A stretch of DNA of 64,000 bases from Frankiales bacterium. GTDB lineage: Bacteria; Actinomycetota; Actinomycetes; Mycobacteriales; Geodermatophilaceae. The stretch is taken from contig JAODNJ010000070.1 of the NCBI GenBank assembly GCA_025465155.1, forward strand, positions 22,201 to 86,200, written 5' to 3'. Made by a program: the position numbers and the translations under genes. How positions within the stretch are numbered: the stretch's first letter is position 1; each line of letters begins with the position of its first letter. Of the stretch, positions 34,746 through 43,605 are shown one piece after another. The notes beneath the pieces were generated by a model. The model did not search any database. It was not told the origin of the DNA and saw only the letters and a program-made list of their open reading frames with translations.

Positions 34746-37535
34746 TCAGGACGACGTCGCGGCGCCTCGGTCGTCCCCGGGCGAGGCGCGGCTCAGCGCG
34801 CGGGCGAGCTGGCCACGGGAGGTCACGCCGAGCTTCGGGAAGACGCGGTACAGGTGGCTGCTCACCGTCCGGGGTGACAGGTACAGGCGCTGGCCGATCT
34901 CCTTGTTGCTGAATCCCTCGACGACCAGCTCGGCGATCTGCGCCTCCCGCGGCGAGAGCTGCTCCCACCCGAGCGTCGCGGGCGAGCCAGGCCCGGAGCC
35001 TGCCTCGCCGGCGGCGCGCAGCTCGCGTTGGGCCTGCTCCGCCCAGGGGACGGCGCCGGAGCTGGTGAACTCGTGCAGGGCCGCGCGCAGCTGCACGCGC
35101 GACTCGGTCACTCGCTGCGAACGGCGCAGCCAGGAGCCGTAGCCGAGCAGCAGGCGCCCGTGCTCGAAGGCCCAGTCGCTCCAGTCGGCGTCCAGCGCGA
35201 CGGTGAAGGCGTGCTCGGCGTCGCTGGGCTCCGCGAGGAACGCCCGCGCCAGGCGCAGGGCCACCTGGACGCCGTCCGCCGGTGTCCGGGCGGCCAGGGA
35301 TTCGAACCGCGCCAGCTCCGCCCGGGCCGCCGCCGCGTGCCCGGTCCGGGACGCCGCCTCGGCGAGGTGGCCGATCGTCCGGCAGGCCTGCATCCGCTGG
35401 GCGGCCGGGTCGTGCGGCGCGTAGAGGTGCCAGAACTGCTCGAAGGCCTCCTGCTGGCGCCCGCGACCGGCCGCGGTCAGCCCGCGCGCGAGGTGCGTGA
35501 CGGCCAGGCCGATGGTGTTGCGCGTCGCCGTCGCCAGCTCCTCGGCCTGCCCGGCCAGCTCGTCGGCCGTCGCGACGTCGCCGCGGATCCCGGCGATCGC
35601 CGCTCCGGCGGCCAGTCCGGCGGCCTCGGGAACCGGCTGCCGGATCTCGCGCGCGATCCGCACGCACTCCTCGGCTGCGGGGGCGGCGACCCGCCACCTG
35701 CTGCGGCGTAGGGCCGACCAAGCCAGCAGGCTCAGCGCCTCCGCCAGGAGCGTCAGCCGACCCTGCTCCCGCAGGCCGTCGGCGGCGGCCCGGCAGTAGG
35801 TCTCCGCCTCCCGGTAGGCGCCGGTGCAGGCGCCGGCGTAGCCGTACATCAGCAGGTCGGCGGGGTCGTCGTCCGGCTGGGGGGACCGGCCCGTGAGGAC
35901 GTCGAGGACGGTCGCCGCGCACTCGAAAGGCGAGGCATAGGCATAGATGACGAGTCGTCGCGGATCGTGCACGCCGGCGCCCAGCCGGTCGGCGGCGGCG
36001 AGTACCCGATGTTCGACCTCGGGGCCGAAGTCCAGGTGCCAGCAGCGCATCGCCGCGCGGAGGAGGAAGCGCAGGGCGAGGTCCTGGTCGTCGCGGATCC
36101 GGGCGTCCTCCGCCAGTCCGATCAGCGCGTCCACCCGCGCGGCGCCGCCCAGCATCGCCCCGTCGGTGATCTCGTCCACCGCGTCCAGCCGGAGCCGGTC
36201 GTGCGGGTCGGCGAGCAGCGGTCGGGCCCGCCCCAGGTAGCCGCGGCTGTCCGCGGGGCGCCCGGCCTCGGCGGCCAGCTCGGCGGCCCGGAGTAACCGC
36301 CGGCCACGGGCCGTGCCGGAACCGCTGAGCTCGGCGGCCCGCTCGAGCGCCTGCAGCGCGCCGGGGACCGCGCCGCGCCGTTGTGCTCGCGCGGCGGCGT
36401 CCGCCAGCTCGGCGGCCACCGCCTCGTCGCTGCCGGCGACGGCGGCGGCCCGGTGCCAGACGCGCCGGTCGGGCTGGTCGATGACCACCTCCGCGAGCGC
36501 GGTGTGCGCCGCCCGCCGTCGCTCCGCCGGAATGCCTTGCTGCACCGCGGAGCGAACCAGGGGGTGGCGGAAGGCGATCGTCGACGGGTCCAGCCGGATG
36601 AGCCCGTCGGCGACGGCGGGGTGCAGGTCCTCGACCCGCAGGGCCGCCTCGGCGAGCATGCCGGCGGCCGCGAGCACCTCGGCCAGGTCGTCGGAGTCGT
36701 TCACCGCCGCGACCAGCAGCAGGTCGCGGGTGGCCGGCGGCAGCTCCCTCGTCCGGCCCAGGAAGCCGCGCTCCAGCCTGCGGGTCAGGTGCACCGTTCC
36801 GCCGGGATCATCGCGGCCGGCGCCGGACAGCGACTGCGGCAGCTCGAGTAAGGCCAGCGGATTCCCCGCGGCCGTCTCGAGCACACTGCGCCGGCTCGCG
36901 GACTCCAAGTTCGGTGCGGAGCGGTCCAGGAGGGCTGCCGATGCTGGGCCGTCGAGCGGCCCGACCTCCAGCTCCGGCAGGCCAGCATCGGCGAGCGGCT
37001 GGTCCGGTCCGAAGCGGGAGGCGGCCACCAGCAGGACCGGGTCGGCCTCGAGCCGACGGGCAACGAAGGCGAGCACCTCGGCCGACGACCGGTCAAGCCA
37101 GTGCGCGTCGTCTACTAGGACGACCATGCGGGCGGATCGCGCCAGCGCCGAGAACAAGTCGAGGCAGGCCAGCGCCACCCTGTATATGTCTAGATCGGCC
37201 TGCGGGAAGCCAAAGGTGCCCTCCAGCGCCTCGCGGGGCCCGCCGGGCAGCAGCTCCGGGATGCGCGAACGCACCGGCCTCAGCAGCTTGTGCAGGCCGG
37301 CCAGCGGCAGTCGCTGCTCGGCCGGGGTCCCGTCCGTGCGCAGCACCCGCCAGCCCTGCGCTGCCCCGATCTGCCCGACAGCCTGGAGCAGTGCGCTCTT
37401 ACCGACGCCCGGATCGCCGCGCAGGAGAAGGGCTTGCCCGGACTGTGCCGCCTCCTCGACGGCCCGCCTCAGGGCGGAGAGCTCCGCGTCGCGGCCCACG
37501 AACGGCCCCACCAGGAGCGTCGACTCGATGGCCAC
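34746..37535 (-). CDS. Large ATP-binding LuxR-family transcriptional regulator (LAL type)
   Basis: This 929-residue regulator has an N-terminal STAND/AAA ATPase with Walker A GDPGVGKS at 40-47 and VVLVDDAHWLDRSSAEVL as Walker B. A long helical repeat region (about 330-830) follows, and a C-terminal LuxR helix-turn-helix: LSPREAQIAELVVEGFSNKEIGQRLYLSPRTVSSHLY. LAL proteins usually activate nearby catabolic or secondary-metabolic genes, so the adjoining SDR and hydrolase genes are candidates. The last residues (SPGDDRGAATSS) overlap no other gene. Confidence 0.95.
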   Translation of the reverse strand: MAIESTLLVGPFVGRDAELSALRRAVEEAAQSGQALLLRGDPGVGKSALLQAVGQIGAAQGWRVLRTDGTPAEQRLPLAGLHKLLRPVRSRIPELLPGGPREALEGTFGFPQADLDIYRVALACLDLFSALARSARMVVLVDDAHWLDRSSAEVLAFVARRLEADPVLLVAASRFGPDQPLADAGLPELEVGPLDGPASAALLDRSAPNLESASRRSVLETAAGNPLALLELPQSLSGAGRDDPGGTVHLTRRLERGFLGRTRELPPATRDLLLVAAVNDSDDLAEVLAAAGMLAEAALRVEDLHPAVADGLIRLDPSTIAFRHPLVRSAVQQGIPAERRRAAHTALAEVVIDQPDRRVWHRAAAVAGSDEAVAAELADAAARAQRRGAVPGALQALERAAELSGSGTARGRRLLRAAELAAEAGRPADSRGYLGRARPLLADPHDRLRLDAVDEITDGAMLGGAARVDALIGLAEDARIRDDQDLALRFLLRAAMRCWHLDFGPEVEHRVLAAADRLGAGVHDPRRLVIYAYASPFECAATVLDVLTGRSPQPDDDPADLLMYGYAGACTGAYREAETYCRAAADGLREQGRLTLLAEALSLLAWSALRRSRWRVAAPAAEECVRIAREIRQPVPEAAGLAAGAAIAGIRGDVATADELAGQAEELATATRNTIGLAVTHLARGLTAAGRGRQQEAFEQFWHLYAPHDPAAQRMQACRTIGHLAEAASRTGHAAAARAELARFESLAARTPADGVQVALRLARAFLAEPSDAEHAFTVALDADWSDWAFEHGRLLLGYGSWLRRSQRVTESRVQLRAALHEFTSSGAVPWAEQAQRELRAAGEAGSGPGSPATLGWEQLSPREAQIAELVVEGFSNKEIGQRLYLSPRTVSSHLYRVFPKLGVTSRGQLARALSRASPGDDRGAATSS

Positions 37536-37592
37536 CAGGGCAGCATGCCGAAGAATGAGCGCGGCCCACTAGTGGCCGATGTCCCGCAGGGG

Positions 37593-37689
37593 GATCCCCT
37601 TGCGCGCGTCCCGCGCGGCGATCCCCTTGCGCGCGTCCCGCGCGGCGATCCCCTTGTGCGCGTCCCGCGCGGCGATCCCCTATCGAGAC
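37593..37689 (+). repeat. 27-base tandem repeat, three units plus a partial end unit
   Basis: Units start at 37593, 37620 and 37647 and are nearly identical to those at 32711; the third has TTGTGCGCG, as in the single copy at 31306. The block ends GATCCCCTATCGAGAC. It is in the same orientation as the copies at 31.3 and 32.7 kb and sits between the LuxR-type regulator and the end of the Tad operon. The rest of the 255-base gap holds no gene. Confidence 0.92.
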
Positions 37690-37790
37690 GGGGATCGGCG
37701 ATGCGGTAGCGCGACATCACGCCCGCGGCTACGGCTCACGCACACGATCGGTTGGGGATGCGCCCGTCGTCCCGGAAAAGCAGGTCGATT

Positions 37791-40700
37791 TCAGCCCGGT
37801 CGATGGGTCCAATGTCGTCGGAAGAGGATTTCCGCAGTGCGAGGTGGCAGGTCTTCCTCCACCTCGGCGTCGTGGTTGGCCAGGATGCGTGAAACGTAGG
37901 CATCGGCCTCTGCCCGCTTGCCCTGGGCGTCGCAGGCCGCGACGAGGTCGAGCAGGGGGACGTCCTCGTAGCTCCCGGCCTTCAGTGCCACCTGGGCAGC
38001 GACCTCGGCAAGCTCGGGCCGGCCCGCGCCGAGGTGGTGGGTGGAGACGGTATGGGCGACGTCGACGATCATCGCGGCGTACTCGAGATCCAGCCGGGCG
38101 TCCTCGTCGATCAGCCAGCCGTAGCCGCCGGCGGTCCCCTGCCGAGGGGTCGGCAGGTCGAAGGGCCGACCGGTGACCAGGTCGAGCGCCGCGCACAGGT
38201 CGGGGATGCCGTCGGCCCCGCGGGCCAGGCCACGGACCCGGAGCCGGCGGAAGAGCTCGGCGTCGATGAGGACGTCGCCAATGCGATAACGCCCGGCTGC
38301 GGCTGCGGTCAGCCCGGAGGGAAGGTAGTCAGTGCCGGTCTTCGGGTTGGCGCCGAGCCAAGCCCGAACCACGGAGATCGACTGGCGGACCTTGGTCTTG
38401 CCGATAACGTCCGGTTCGTTGGGCCAGATGGCTGTCGCGTAGCGCTCGCTGGTCACGCCGCGAGGCCGGGTCGCCAGATAGGCGACGATCTCCGTGTAGA
38501 ACTGCCGCCGCGGGTTGCGTGCGGGCAGCGACCCCTGGGCTCGTACCTGGACCGGCCCGAGCAGTGTCAGCTTCGGCCGCGGGCAGGACGGGTCGGCCCA
38601 GTCGGCCAGGTCGGCGTCCAGGGTTGGGTCGGCGGTCTCGACATGGTGACGGATGCCGTCGTCGGTGTCCGGCGCCAAAGCCTGTAGGTCCTCTTCGGTG
38701 GTTGCCGCCTGCTCCAAGTAGGTCTGCGGGGAGAGCGGCAGCACGGAGTTCTGCGTCGACGGGGAAGGCGTCGACGCGCCCGGCGAGGGGTTCGGTGCCG
38801 GCTGTTGTGATCCACCGATCGGGTCGACGCGGAGGCCACCGCAGGCATCAGCGTGCGTGTCCCAGGGCTCGCGCCCGTGGGCCTGTGGGACGGGTCGGTC
38901 GTCGGTGACGGACGCCAGGGCGAGGACTTGAGCCAACTGCTCGGCCTCCTCGGCGGGGATCTGCTGAGCATGCAGCTCAAGTCCCAATCCGGGGATGCGC
39001 AGGATTCCCGCGTCGTCGATGGTCAGCTGCCAGCGGGCGTCGTGGGCGTGGTCTGTGTCGCCGACCAGCACCAGCGCGACCGCGCTGCGGGCCGGCCGCT
39101 GCTTGATGGTCCTCAGCAGCTCGGTCAGTCCGGTGCTGTCCTGAGCCGCACCGGGAGCGATGAGGAGCAGGTGAGGCGCCCATGCGTCCGCCGCGATGTC
39201 GCGCAGCCGACCTGACAGCACGTCGGTGCCGGCGACCCGCATGGCTTCGGTGACCGACTCCAGCCGCCCGGTGAGCGCCGCGATCGCCTTGTCGACGTCC
39301 TCGGTGCAGGTCAACCGGTCCGGGTTGATGTCGGCCAGCTCCTCCCCGAATCCGACCAGGGTCACCTGGAGCATCTCCGACCAGGTGTTGTGCGCAAGCT
39401 CGGCGGCAAGGAACCGGGCCAGGTTCAGGCAGCGTTCGGCGTCCCCGGACAGGGAGACTGCACCGACTCGTTCGAGGTCGAGCAGCCAGTGCTCCCCCGC
39501 CGCCGTGCAGCCCGCGGACGCGAGGGTGGGGAACGGTGCGAAGGAGCGTCCGCGCTCGCCCTCGTCGTAGGGCAGCGGGTCGCTGCGCCGGATCGACCAG
39601 CGGGTGCCGGTCTGATCGACCGTCCATGGGTGCGGGACCAGTGGTGCCGGGCTGGTGAGCACCAGGGTCAGGAGGTCGTCGGTCATGGACACCGCGACGA
39701 CGTCCGGCAACTGAGCACCCTCGACCCTCGCCAGGCCATGCGCCAGGCTGCGCAGCGCTCGATCCAACCAGCTGACGTCGGCGCTGCCGGCGCTTCCCGC
39801 TGACTGCAGTTCTCGTTCGGCGCGGAGAAGTTCGGGTGGCGTGCTGCTGATGACGCGGCCGGGACGCCGGTGGCGGAACTGTCGCCGGCGGTAGCGCAGC
39901 AGTGCGGTGAGTGAGACGCCGGCCAGGAGTAGCCCACCACCCGCGTAAGCGACCACCGGCAACGCTGACGTGTCGTTCGCCGGGCGGTCGCTCTGCTGGG
40001 TGGGTGACATCTCGGCGGTCGGCGCAGCGGTTCCGGGCGACAACGGGGTTGCGGTGACTGGACCCGGCACGGACGTGGTCGGCTCGTCAGTGGATGGTGT
40101 GGTCGGTTCTGGCGTCGGTGCGGGCTCGGGAGTGCCCACCCCCGTCGGGATGCTGAGCGTCCACCCCGGTCGGATCAACGAGGGGTCGGTGAAGGTTGCT
40201 CCTCCGGGCTCGGTCCGTTCCCGGTTCAGCTCCCAGGCCTGCCGCCAGTTTCCGCCGTCGCCGGTGACCTCCTCCGCGAGGTCCCACAGCGTGTCTCCGG
40301 GCTCGACGGTGACCTCCTCGACGGAAGGCGCGGCGGACGGCGCCGAGCTGTTCCCGGGCGGCGTCAGGCCGGTCGCATCCGACGGCAGGACCAGCACCGT
40401 GCCGGGATAGATCTCGTTGTCCGGACCGACCGCGGTGGGGTTGAGCGCGATGATCTCCGGATAGCGCAGCGGGTCGCCGAGATGGCGCTGGGCCAGCGCC
40501 CAAAGGGTGTCCCGGCGTTGCACCTGATAGGTCAGGGGCGGGGAGGTCGGGGGCGGTGGCTCCTCTCGACCCGAGTCCGCGGCTGCCGTCCGGATGACTG
40601 GTGCGCCGACGTCCTGCAGCACCGACGCCGACAGGACGCTGGTAACGGTCGCGACCGGTAGCGGTGGCCGGGCGGCTGCGGTGCCCGGCGGGATGGCGCC

Positions 40701-41063
40701 GGCGCCGGCTGGGGCGAGGGCCAAGCCGACGGCGACCGCAGCGACCAGCGCGGCCGCCGGCCGCTGGAAGATCCGCAGCCCCGGCAGCGCCGGGGCGGGT
40801 CGGGCACGGACCAGCGCGACGAGCTCCGCCACCGTGGAGGCGGTGAACAGCGCCCAGCACACCCACACACCCGTGGCGAGCACGACCTGGACGAGCTGCC
40901 CGTCGTCTCGAACGCGCAGCAGAGCAAGGACGTCGCCCGGCGACGGCAGGCTGTGCGGCACCAGGTGCAGGGCCGCGAGCAGCAGCGGGACGCCCACGAT
41001 GACGGCGATGAGCACCACCAGTGCGCCCGCGGCCTTGAGGAGTCGGACGGCGTGGCCGGTCAC
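37791..41063 (-). CDS. Membrane-bound LysM protein with C-terminal BTAD-type regulator domain
   Basis: This 1090-residue protein has three N-terminal membrane segments (about 10-33, 62-82, 105-127) and two LysM modules (about 178-227, QVQRRDTLWALAQRHLGDP; 252-312, TVEPGDTLWDLAEEVTGDG). A Pro/Thr linker, another membrane helix (about 372-395, VVAYAGGGLLLAGVSLTALL), a large cytoplasmic part and a C-terminal BTAD-like helical domain (LFRRLRVRGLARGADGIPDLCAALDLVTGRPFDLP) follow. It ends the Tad operon. The topology suggests a wall-sensing regulator. GTG start overlaps the pseudopilin stop. Confidence 0.9.
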   Translation of the reverse strand: MTGHAVRLLKAAGALVVLIAVIVGVPLLLAALHLVPHSLPSPGDVLALLRVRDDGQLVQVVLATGVWVCWALFTASTVAELVALVRARPAPALPGLRIFQRPAAALVAAVAVGLALAPAGAGAIPPGTAAARPPLPVATVTSVLSASVLQDVGAPVIRTAAADSGREEPPPPTSPPLTYQVQRRDTLWALAQRHLGDPLRYPEIIALNPTAVGPDNEIYPGTVLVLPSDATGLTPPGNSSAPSAAPSVEEVTVEPGDTLWDLAEEVTGDGGNWRQAWELNRERTEPGGATFTDPSLIRPGWTLSIPTGVGTPEPAPTPEPTTPSTDEPTTSVPGPVTATPLSPGTAAPTAEMSPTQQSDRPANDTSALPVVAYAGGGLLLAGVSLTALLRYRRRQFRHRRPGRVISSTPPELLRAERELQSAGSAGSADVSWLDRALRSLAHGLARVEGAQLPDVVAVSMTDDLLTLVLTSPAPLVPHPWTVDQTGTRWSIRRSDPLPYDEGERGRSFAPFPTLASAGCTAAGEHWLLDLERVGAVSLSGDAERCLNLARFLAAELAHNTWSEMLQVTLVGFGEELADINPDRLTCTEDVDKAIAALTGRLESVTEAMRVAGTDVLSGRLRDIAADAWAPHLLLIAPGAAQDSTGLTELLRTIKQRPARSAVALVLVGDTDHAHDARWQLTIDDAGILRIPGLGLELHAQQIPAEEAEQLAQVLALASVTDDRPVPQAHGREPWDTHADACGGLRVDPIGGSQQPAPNPSPGASTPSPSTQNSVLPLSPQTYLEQAATTEEDLQALAPDTDDGIRHHVETADPTLDADLADWADPSCPRPKLTLLGPVQVRAQGSLPARNPRRQFYTEIVAYLATRPRGVTSERYATAIWPNEPDVIGKTKVRQSISVVRAWLGANPKTGTDYLPSGLTAAAAGRYRIGDVLIDAELFRRLRVRGLARGADGIPDLCAALDLVTGRPFDLPTPRQGTAGGYGWLIDEDARLDLEYAAMIVDVAHTVSTHHLGAGRPELAEVAAQVALKAGSYEDVPLLDLVAACDAQGKRAEADAYVSRILANHDAEVEEDLPPRTAEILFRRHWTHRPG

Positions 41064-41488
41064 GGCAGCCCCTCCCCGTGGGTGACGCCGACCTGCAGTT
41101 GGGCGGTGTGGATGCGGGTCTGGCTGACCGGGATCCCGAGCAGGGGTGTTGAGGCGGTGACGGTCACGCTGACCTGGACGACGCCGGGGCCGAGGACATC
41201 CACCGTTCCGGTGGCGCCGGCCTGGTCGAGGTAGGAGCGGGCCGCGGTCACGGCCAGCTCGGCGTCCGCGCTTCCTCCGGTGGGGACCGGGCCGACCGCG
41301 ATGCTGGCAGCGCGCGCCGCCTCGGCCGAGTACGTGTCGGCGCGGTTGGCCGCCTGGATCGCTGTACCGGCGTCGACGAGAGCGGTCACCAGAACGCCGG
41401 CGATCAGGACGAGGAAGCAGAACAGAACGGCCACCGACCCCCGGTCCTCATCGCGGAGCCGGGCGTGAGTCCGCACCGAGCGGTTCAT
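41060..41488 (-). CDS. TadG/TadE-like membrane protein of the Tad pilus locus
   Basis: This 142-residue protein has one N-terminal hydrophobic helix (about 18-42) after RDEDRGSVAVLFCFLVLIAGVLVTAL. This resembles the TadE/TadG pseudopilin start, but the position five residues after the cleavage-site Gly is Leu, not Glu, so prepilin peptidase processing is doubtful. The rest is an outside domain (STPLLGIPVSQTRIHTAQLQVG). It is probably a minor or assembly protein. The ATG overlaps the preceding stop. Confidence 0.82.
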   Translation of the reverse strand: MNRSVRTHARLRDEDRGSVAVLFCFLVLIAGVLVTALVDAGTAIQAANRADTYSAEAARAASIAVGPVPTGGSADAELAVTAARSYLDQAGATGTVDVLGPGVVQVSVTVTASTPLLGIPVSQTRIHTAQLQVGVTHGEGLP

Positions 41489-41949
41489 GACAGGTCCCGG
41501 GCGGGATCGAGTGGGCTGGTCGCGCTGTCGCGCAGAGTTCGTGAGCCGGGCAGTCCGGCCACGCCGATGTCCGACAGGTCGACGGTGCACGCCACGGTCA
41601 CGGTGACCGCCGCCGGTGCGCCCGGGGCGCTGCCGAACGCGGAGGTGTCCACGCTCACCTGGACGTCGGCACAGTGCAGGTTCCGGTCGGCCAGCGCGTT
41701 GGTGGCGCTGGCGGTGGCGATCTGCTGGGCGGCCGCAGCTGAGCGGGCAAGTGAGGCGTCGCGGGCGGCGATGCCGGCGACGCCGCTGATGCGGTCGCCG
41801 GCCAGTGCGATCCGGGCGCCGATGACGAGCATCGCCAGGATCAGAACCCCGACCGGCAGCAGGATGGCCAGCTCGACCGATTCGGAGCCGCGGTCGTCCC
41901 TGCACCGCCGGCCGGGTCGGGAGGAAACCAGCCGCGTGCGGCGGCTCAT
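41485..41949 (-). CDS. TadE-like pseudopilin
   Basis: This 154-residue protein carries a type IV prepilin-like signal: basic leader, then DRG-SESVELAILLPVGVLILAMLVIGARIAL, with Glu at +5 after Gly as prepilin peptidase requires. It fits the TadE family, minor pseudopilins of the Flp pilus. The C-terminal part has two Cys (LHCADV, VACTVDL) that may form a disulfide. Start and stop overlap both neighbours (ATGA). Confidence 0.87.
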   Translation of the reverse strand: MSRRTRLVSSRPGRRCRDDRGSESVELAILLPVGVLILAMLVIGARIALAGDRISGVAGIAARDASLARSAAAAQQIATASATNALADRNLHCADVQVSVDTSAFGSAPGAPAAVTVTVACTVDLSDIGVAGLPGSRTLRDSATSPLDPARDLS

Positions 41950-42413
41950 GGCGAGTCCGGTGTGGTGAAGCGCTCCTTGCCGCGCACCACCGTGACGTCG
42001 ACGGTCGGGCTGAAGCCGGGCAGCGGGATCACGTTGGGTACCTCGGCGGTGACGTGGATCGAGACCGTCGTGGCGGTGTTCTGCTCCACCACGGAATAGC
42101 GGGTGATCGTGCCGGTGCCGAGCCGGACGAGGTACTCGTCCGCTGCGTGTTGTCCCGCTTCCCCGGCCGCGCCGGCGACGCTGGCCGCCCGGGCACCGGC
42201 GTGCGCGGCGGCGTCGGCGGCTTCACGGGCGAAGTACCACAGCGCCAGCTGCGGCCCGGCGAACAGCAGCGCCACGATGATCGGGAACAGGATGGCGAAC
42301 TCGACGCTCGACGAACCCCGATCGCTCTTGCCGCGAGGGGTCGCCATGCCTGGGCGCGCGCGCGGACCGCACGGCGGCGCTGCCGTGCGGCTCCGAGCGG
42401 GTGGTCCGGGCAT
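41946..42413 (-). CDS. TadE-like pseudopilin
   Basis: This pseudopilin (155 residues from the chosen ATG) has the prepilin-type motif SDRG-SSSVEFAILFPIIVALLFAGPQLALWYFA, with Glu at +5. The outside domain has the TRYSVVEQNTATTVSIHVTAEVPNV strand pattern shared with other TadE-like proteins. Two starts are possible: ATG 42413 (MPGPPARSRT) and ATG 42347 (MATPRGKSDRG). The second leaves a more typical short leader but has a poor ribosome site. It follows the Flp pilin gene closely. Confidence 0.83.
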   Translation of the reverse strand: MPGPPARSRTAAPPCGPRARPGMATPRGKSDRGSSSVEFAILFPIIVALLFAGPQLALWYFAREAADAAAHAGARAASVAGAAGEAGQHAADEYLVRLGTGTITRYSVVEQNTATTVSIHVTAEVPNVIPLPGFSPTVDVTVVRGKERFTTPDSP

Positions 42414-42430
42414 GGCGCTGCTGATCCGCT

Positions 42431-42667
42431 CTACTTGAACAGGGCCGTCTTGCTGGCCACGAAGGCCACCGCGGCGACGGTGACCGCGCCGCCGAGGGCG
42501 ATGGCCAGGATGATCATGAAGGCCTTCTCGGATGAATCCGAACCCCGGTCGTCTTTGACGCGCTCGGCGCGCAGCCACCCGAGAGTTGACAGCGCCCAGG
42601 CGTACAGCGTCGCCTGCACGGTCAGGACGCCCTGAGGGCGGCGGTGGTGGATCGTGGGCTGGGTCAT
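42431..42667 (-). CDS. Flp/Tad major pilin precursor
   Basis: This 78-residue prepilin has a basic leader and a processing site after Gly42 (DDRG-SDSSEKAFMIILAIALGGAVTVA), with Glu47 at +5. It is followed by a single hydrophobic helix and a very short tail (SKTALFK). That is the shape of a Flp major pilin, although the leader is long. GGGAGG lies 8 bases before the ATG. Its position between the pseudopilins and tadC agrees with the main structural subunit. Confidence 0.87.
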   Translation of the reverse strand: MTQPTIHHRRPQGVLTVQATLYAWALSTLGWLRAERVKDDRGSDSSEKAFMIILAIALGGAVTVAAVAFVASKTALFK

Positions 42668-42693
42668 GGGAAACCTCCCGGTTGGCGGTGTGC

Positions 42694-43605
42694 TCAGGCT
42701 GTGCCGGTGAACATGCGGACCAGGAATGGGACGAGGACGAAGAAGGTCAGTCCGGTGACCAACAGGGCCAGCGGGCGCGACATTCGCTCGCTGACCTCGT
42801 TGGCCTGGCTGCGCGCGTCGGACAGCTCGGCGTGCCGGAGGGTGCGGGCGCTGGCCAGCAGGGTGTTGTAGACCGATGCCCCGTCGGCGGCCACCGCCGC
42901 GATATCGGCGAGGCTGCGCAGCTCCGGAACGGCGAGTTCGTCGCCGAGATCGCGCAGGTCGCTCCAGGGTTTGCGGCCGGACAGTGCCGCCCGCCGGATC
43001 GCGCGGCGCATGCGGACGAACGGCGGGCTTCCGGAGATCTCTGCGGCTTCTTCGAGGGCCTGCTCCACCGAGCCTCGTGCCCGGCGCTCGCCGGCCACCA
43101 GGGTCAGGAAGGACTCGAGGTTGCTGCGGAACTCCGCCCGTGCCTGCCCCGCCGCTTCGCGGGCCTCGGCCGAGGGGAACAGCCAGCCGACAGCACCGAG
43201 TCCCAGCGCGACGGCGCCGGGCAGGAGGAATGGCATCGGGACGTCGAGCAGCGCGAGGACCAGGCCCAGTACGGCGGGGGTGAGCAGCCCGGCGAGGGTC
43301 AGGGTCAGCTTGCGCGCGGCAAGTTCGCTGCGGGTCCGGCCGAGGATTGCCAGGTGGGTATCGGAGACGCCGAGGCGTTCCTCGACCGCGCGGACCACCG
43401 CGGACGGCAGCCAGGTCCACCGGTTCCCCGCGGAGTTCCACGGCACCGTTCGCGTCGTGCCCGGGCCTCCCGCTGTGGGACTCGCCGAGAGCTGCTCGAG
43501 CGCTGCGGTCAGCGATGGCGGCGCGGGACCCAGCGAGCGGACGGCGAGGACCAGGCCCAGCGCCAGCAGCATCCCGGCGAGGGTGGCCGTCTGTAGCCCG
43601 GTCAC
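42694..43605 (-). CDS. tadC: TadC-like pilus assembly platform protein
   Basis: This 303-residue membrane protein has helices at the N-terminus, in the middle (PAVLGLVLALLDVPMPFLLPGAVALGLGAVGWLF) and at the C-terminus. Between them lies a T2SF-domain-like cytoplasmic region (FRSNLESFLTLVAGERRARGSVEQALEEAAE), as in GspF/TadC proteins. It forms the inner-membrane platform with TadB. The GTG start makes a GTGA overlap with tadB; upstream extension into that gene was rejected. Confidence 0.88.
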   Translation of the reverse strand: MTGLQTATLAGMLLALGLVLAVRSLGPAPPSLTAALEQLSASPTAGGPGTTRTVPWNSAGNRWTWLPSAVVRAVEERLGVSDTHLAILGRTRSELAARKLTLTLAGLLTPAVLGLVLALLDVPMPFLLPGAVALGLGAVGWLFPSAEAREAAGQARAEFRSNLESFLTLVAGERRARGSVEQALEEAAEISGSPPFVRMRRAIRRAALSGRKPWSDLRDLGDELAVPELRSLADIAAVAADGASVYNTLLASARTLRHAELSDARSQANEVSERMSRPLALLVTGLTFFVLVPFLVRMFTGTA

